This document shows positions 62,150 through 64,000 of a DNA stretch of 64,000 nucleotides, in pieces; the first letter of the stretch is position 1, and every line of letters starts with the position of its first letter. Below the pieces are notes generated by a model that saw only the letters and a list, made by a program, of their open reading frames with translations, was not told the origin of the DNA and ran no database searches. A program made the position numbers and the translations under genes. This DNA is from ELB16-189 sp018266435 (lineage in GTDB: Bacteria > Bacteroidota > Bacteroidia > Cytophagales > Cyclobacteriaceae), in the NCBI GenBank assembly GCA_030123525.1, contig CP126125.1, forward strand, positions 1 to 64,000. The letters are read 5' to 3'.

Positions 62150-63097
62150 ATGAAAAGAATACTATTTACCCTCGCCTTGTGTGCCGGTCTATTTTCTTGT
62201 ACTGAAAAAGACAAAAAAGGATTACCGCTAGACACCCCTACCTCAGGTACGATAAAAATAGCAGTAGATGAATCGCTCAAACCGTTAATCCAGGCCGAAG
62301 TAGAGGGCTTTGAGGGCATTTATCCACTGGCTCACTTCCAACCCAATTACACATCTGAACAGCAAGCTATCAGCGACTTGCTAAAAGATAGTGTACGGTT
62401 GGCCATCGTTACCCGCAAACTCTATTCTACTGAGCGTAGCAAGTTGGATTCATTAAAAATTCAAGGTGCCGAAATAGTCATGGCCAAAGAAGGAATTGCC
62501 CTGATCACCAACAAGCAAAACCCCGACAGCCTTTTGACCTGGAAACAGATTGAAGAAATTTTTACCGGTTCGGCTAAAACATGGAATCAATTATTTCCCT
62601 CGTCATCCCTGGGCGATATGCAAGTTATTTTTGATCATCCGCAATCAGGCATTATCCGGTACCTGACTGATACTCTGAAAATTAACAATCTTCCACCCTA
62701 TTGCTTTGCCGTATCAACCAATGAGGCGGTGATTGACCGTGTTTCTAAAACCAAAAATGCCATCGGCCTGATCGGCCTGAGTTGGATCAGCGACAATGAT
62801 GATCCTAAGGCAAACAGTTTTTTAAGCTCAATCAAAGTGGTAAGCATCAAAACGGATGATGACTATTTAAAACCGTACAAGGCTTACATTTTCATGAAAA
62901 AATACCCCCTTTCGCGCGAGGTTATCATCATTAGCCGCGAGGCTCGCTCCGGGCTGGGGAGTGGGTTTATTGCTTATGCGGTAAGTGACAAGGGCCAACT
63001 CATTGTTCTTAAAGCCGGGCTTGTTCCTGCCAAAGCACCCATACGGCTGGTAGAAGTGCAACGAAAGCCGCTGGAAAAGATCACAACAAATCAGTAA
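62150..63097 (+). CDS. PstS-like periplasmic solute-binding lipoprotein
   Basis: About 315 residues from the ATG at 62150, chosen because it opens a lipoprotein signal (RILFTLALCAGLFSC, Cys17). The fold is that of phosphate-binding ABC proteins (PstS): TIKIAVDESLKPLIQAEVEGF, RLAIVTRKLYST, WKQIEEIFTGSAKTWNQL (the typical TWxxI-like block) and NAIGLIGLSWISDN. No PstC/PstA/PstB genes are near. In Bacteroidetes such PstS-like genes lie beside TonB/ExbBD clusters, so a link to energised outer-membrane transport is possible. Phosphate binding is not shown, and the usual ligand loop S/T residues cannot be confidently placed. Confidence 0.85.
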   Translation: MKRILFTLALCAGLFSCTEKDKKGLPLDTPTSGTIKIAVDESLKPLIQAEVEGFEGIYPLAHFQPNYTSEQQAISDLLKDSVRLAIVTRKLYSTERSKLDSLKIQGAEIVMAKEGIALITNKQNPDSLLTWKQIEEIFTGSAKTWNQLFPSSSLGDMQVIFDHPQSGIIRYLTDTLKINNLPPYCFAVSTNEAVIDRVSKTKNAIGLIGLSWISDNDDPKANSFLSSIKVVSIKTDDDYLKPYKAYIFMKKYPLSREVIIISREARSGLGSGFIAYAVSDKGQLIVLKAGLVPAKAPIRLVEVQRKPLEKITTNQ

Positions 63098-63294
63098 TCA
63101 TAAAAAACATACTCACAACTGTAAGGGAACTGGCAAGATAATTGCGTTAGTTAAGTTGAGATTTAAGAATTTTTTAAGGTTTTGAATGTATCTTTTACGC
63201 CCGGCAAAAAAAACCATTTTTGGAAAATCGCCAGCCGTGTATTTTCTTTAAAACTTTATTTTATAAAAATTCTTTAGTTAATCAGTTAAACCGT

Positions 63295-64000
63295 ATGAAA
63301 AAGTATCTCTTCTCGTTGGGTTGGATGGTTGTGATGAGCCTGCATTGCTATTCACAGGATGCCGAAATAAAAAATGCACAGCTATTAATTGACCATGGAA
63401 AAATAAAAAGCGGCATTGACATGCTTCAAAAAGCCACTGCCACCTACCCGGAAGCCGCGCAACTATATTATTATTTAGGACAAGCTCAACTATTGGCCGG
63501 AAACCAACAAGCTGCCAGCGCCTCATTTGACAAAGGTTTTGGCATCAACCCCAAAGAAGCTTTAAATATTGCCGGGCAAGGACAAATCCTTTTGCTGGCC
63601 AAAAAAAATGCAGAGGCCAAAGTTCATTTTGACCAAGCCTTAAAAATGGGTAAAAAAAATATAGCTGTGTTGCAAGCCATTGCAAGAGCTGAACTGTCTG
63701 ATAAACTCATGCGCAAAGATGCCTTTACCTTACTGGAAAAAGCCAAGGGAATCAATGCTGATAATGCCCACACACACCAGCTATTAGGCGAATACTATGC
63801 GCTTGAAAACAACGGAGGCTCAGCAGTCAGTGCGTATGAGCGGGCAGGTGAAATCGATCCAAAAAACGGAACTCCGTGGTATAATATAGGCCTCATTTAC
63901 CAACGGGCTAAGCTCATCCCGATGTCAGAAGAAAACTTGAAAAAAGCCATTAAAGCAGACCCGGAGTATGCACTGGCTCATAAAGAACTGGGCGAACTGT
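63295..64000 (+). CDS. Secreted TPR-repeat protein (3' end outside window)
   Basis: An open frame from ATG 63295 to the window edge, about 235 codons. The signal peptide is KYLFSLGWMVVMSLHCYSQ. Successive tetratricopeptide units of about 34 residues follow: GIDMLQKATATYPEAAQLYY, YYLGQAQLLAGNQQAASASF, AKVHFDQALKMGKKN, THQLLGEYYALENNGGSAVS and PWYNIGLIYQRAKLIPMSEE. It is a periplasmic scaffold, probably the last gene of the TonB/PstS-like group, 197 bp after the PstS-like gene. TPR proteins in this position occur in related genomes, so a role in assembling the TonB apparatus is a guess. Confidence 0.85.
   Translation, partial: MKKYLFSLGWMVVMSLHCYSQDAEIKNAQLLIDHGKIKSGIDMLQKATATYPEAAQLYYYLGQAQLLAGNQQAASASFDKGFGINPKEALNIAGQGQILLLAKKNAEAKVHFDQALKMGKKNIAVLQAIARAELSDKLMRKDAFTLLEKAKGINADNAHTHQLLGEYYALENNGGSAVSAYERAGEIDPKNGTPWYNIGLIYQRAKLIPMSEENLKKAIKADPEYALAHKELGEL

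Noticed and set aside
62150..63097. Phosphate uptake operon
   Set aside because: No PstC, PstA, PstB or PhoU genes are nearby; only the binding-protein fold is present.
1..64000. CRISPR arrays, insertion sequences, prophage or defence islands
   Set aside because: I saw no regularly spaced repeats, transposase, integrase or restriction-type genes. The STAND protein has defence relatives but lacks an effector domain and lies with envelope proteins.

Overview
The window looks like chromosome from a member of the Bacteroidota, most likely of the Cytophagia/Cytophagales. The support is a SusC/SusD pair, a gingipain-type protein ending in a type IX secretion (T9SS) C-terminal sorting domain, many LxxC lipoproteins, FG-GAP/ASPIC lipoproteins, a PafA-type alkaline phosphatase, ExbB-ExbD-ExbD-TonB, a short Bacteroidetes-style sigma-70 factor, A-rich start contexts with few Shine-Dalgarno sequences, and several -7 elements resembling TAnnTTTG. 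No plasmid, phage, insertion sequence or CRISPR array is visible. Genes are dense and lie in long co-directional runs.

Region by region: (1) 1-8725, minus strand: a truncated secreted adhesin-like protein, then a three-gene overlapping operon of a membrane STAND NTPase with WD40 repeats, a TPR/beta-barrel protein and a propeller-like lipoprotein. (2) 8845-18495: a nucleotide-transporter-like membrane protein fused to HEAT repeats and a cNMP-binding-like domain, dCMP deaminase, small secreted proteins, PafA phosphatase and a WG-repeat protein. (3) 18546-19018: tRNA-Pro (anticodon AGG), tRNA-Arg (CCT) and a decayed, interrupted tRNA-Arg copy. (4) 19239-22824, plus strand: a cold-shock-type operon of DEAD-box helicase, small basic protein, CspA-like protein, acyl-lipid desaturase and sigma-70 factor. 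(5) 23053-31166: a CzcCBA/CusCBA-type heavy-metal efflux system with its own two-component regulator, followed by SlyD with a histidine-rich tail. (6) 31168-36108: a C25-family (PorU2-like) protein. (7) 36155-57811, minus strand: a carbohydrate-utilization locus with SusC, SusD, two tandem ASPIC/FG-GAP lipoproteins, a periplasmic GH65 enzyme, a haloperoxidase/PAP2-like lipoprotein, a PfkB kinase, beta-phosphoglucomutase, a cytoplasmic GH65 phosphorylase and a two-domain esterase. An SRPBCC/GyrI-like gene sits in its middle on the opposite strand. (8) 58254-64000, plus strand: DedA, then ExbB-ExbD-ExbD-TonB, a small membrane protein, a PstS-like lipoprotein and a TPR protein cut by the window end.

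How it fits together: the sugar locus reads as import of an alpha-glucoside-containing substrate through SusCD. Part would be hydrolysed in the periplasm by the secreted GH65, and part phosphorolysed in the cytoplasm by the second GH65, with beta-phosphoglucomutase turning beta-glucose-1-phosphate into glucose-6-phosphate. The TonB cluster in region 8 could energise such SusC transporters. The least explained arrangements are the STAND/TPR-barrel/propeller operon beside the adhesin, the paired ASPIC lipoproteins in the SusCD transcript, and the PstS-like protein in the TonB cluster.
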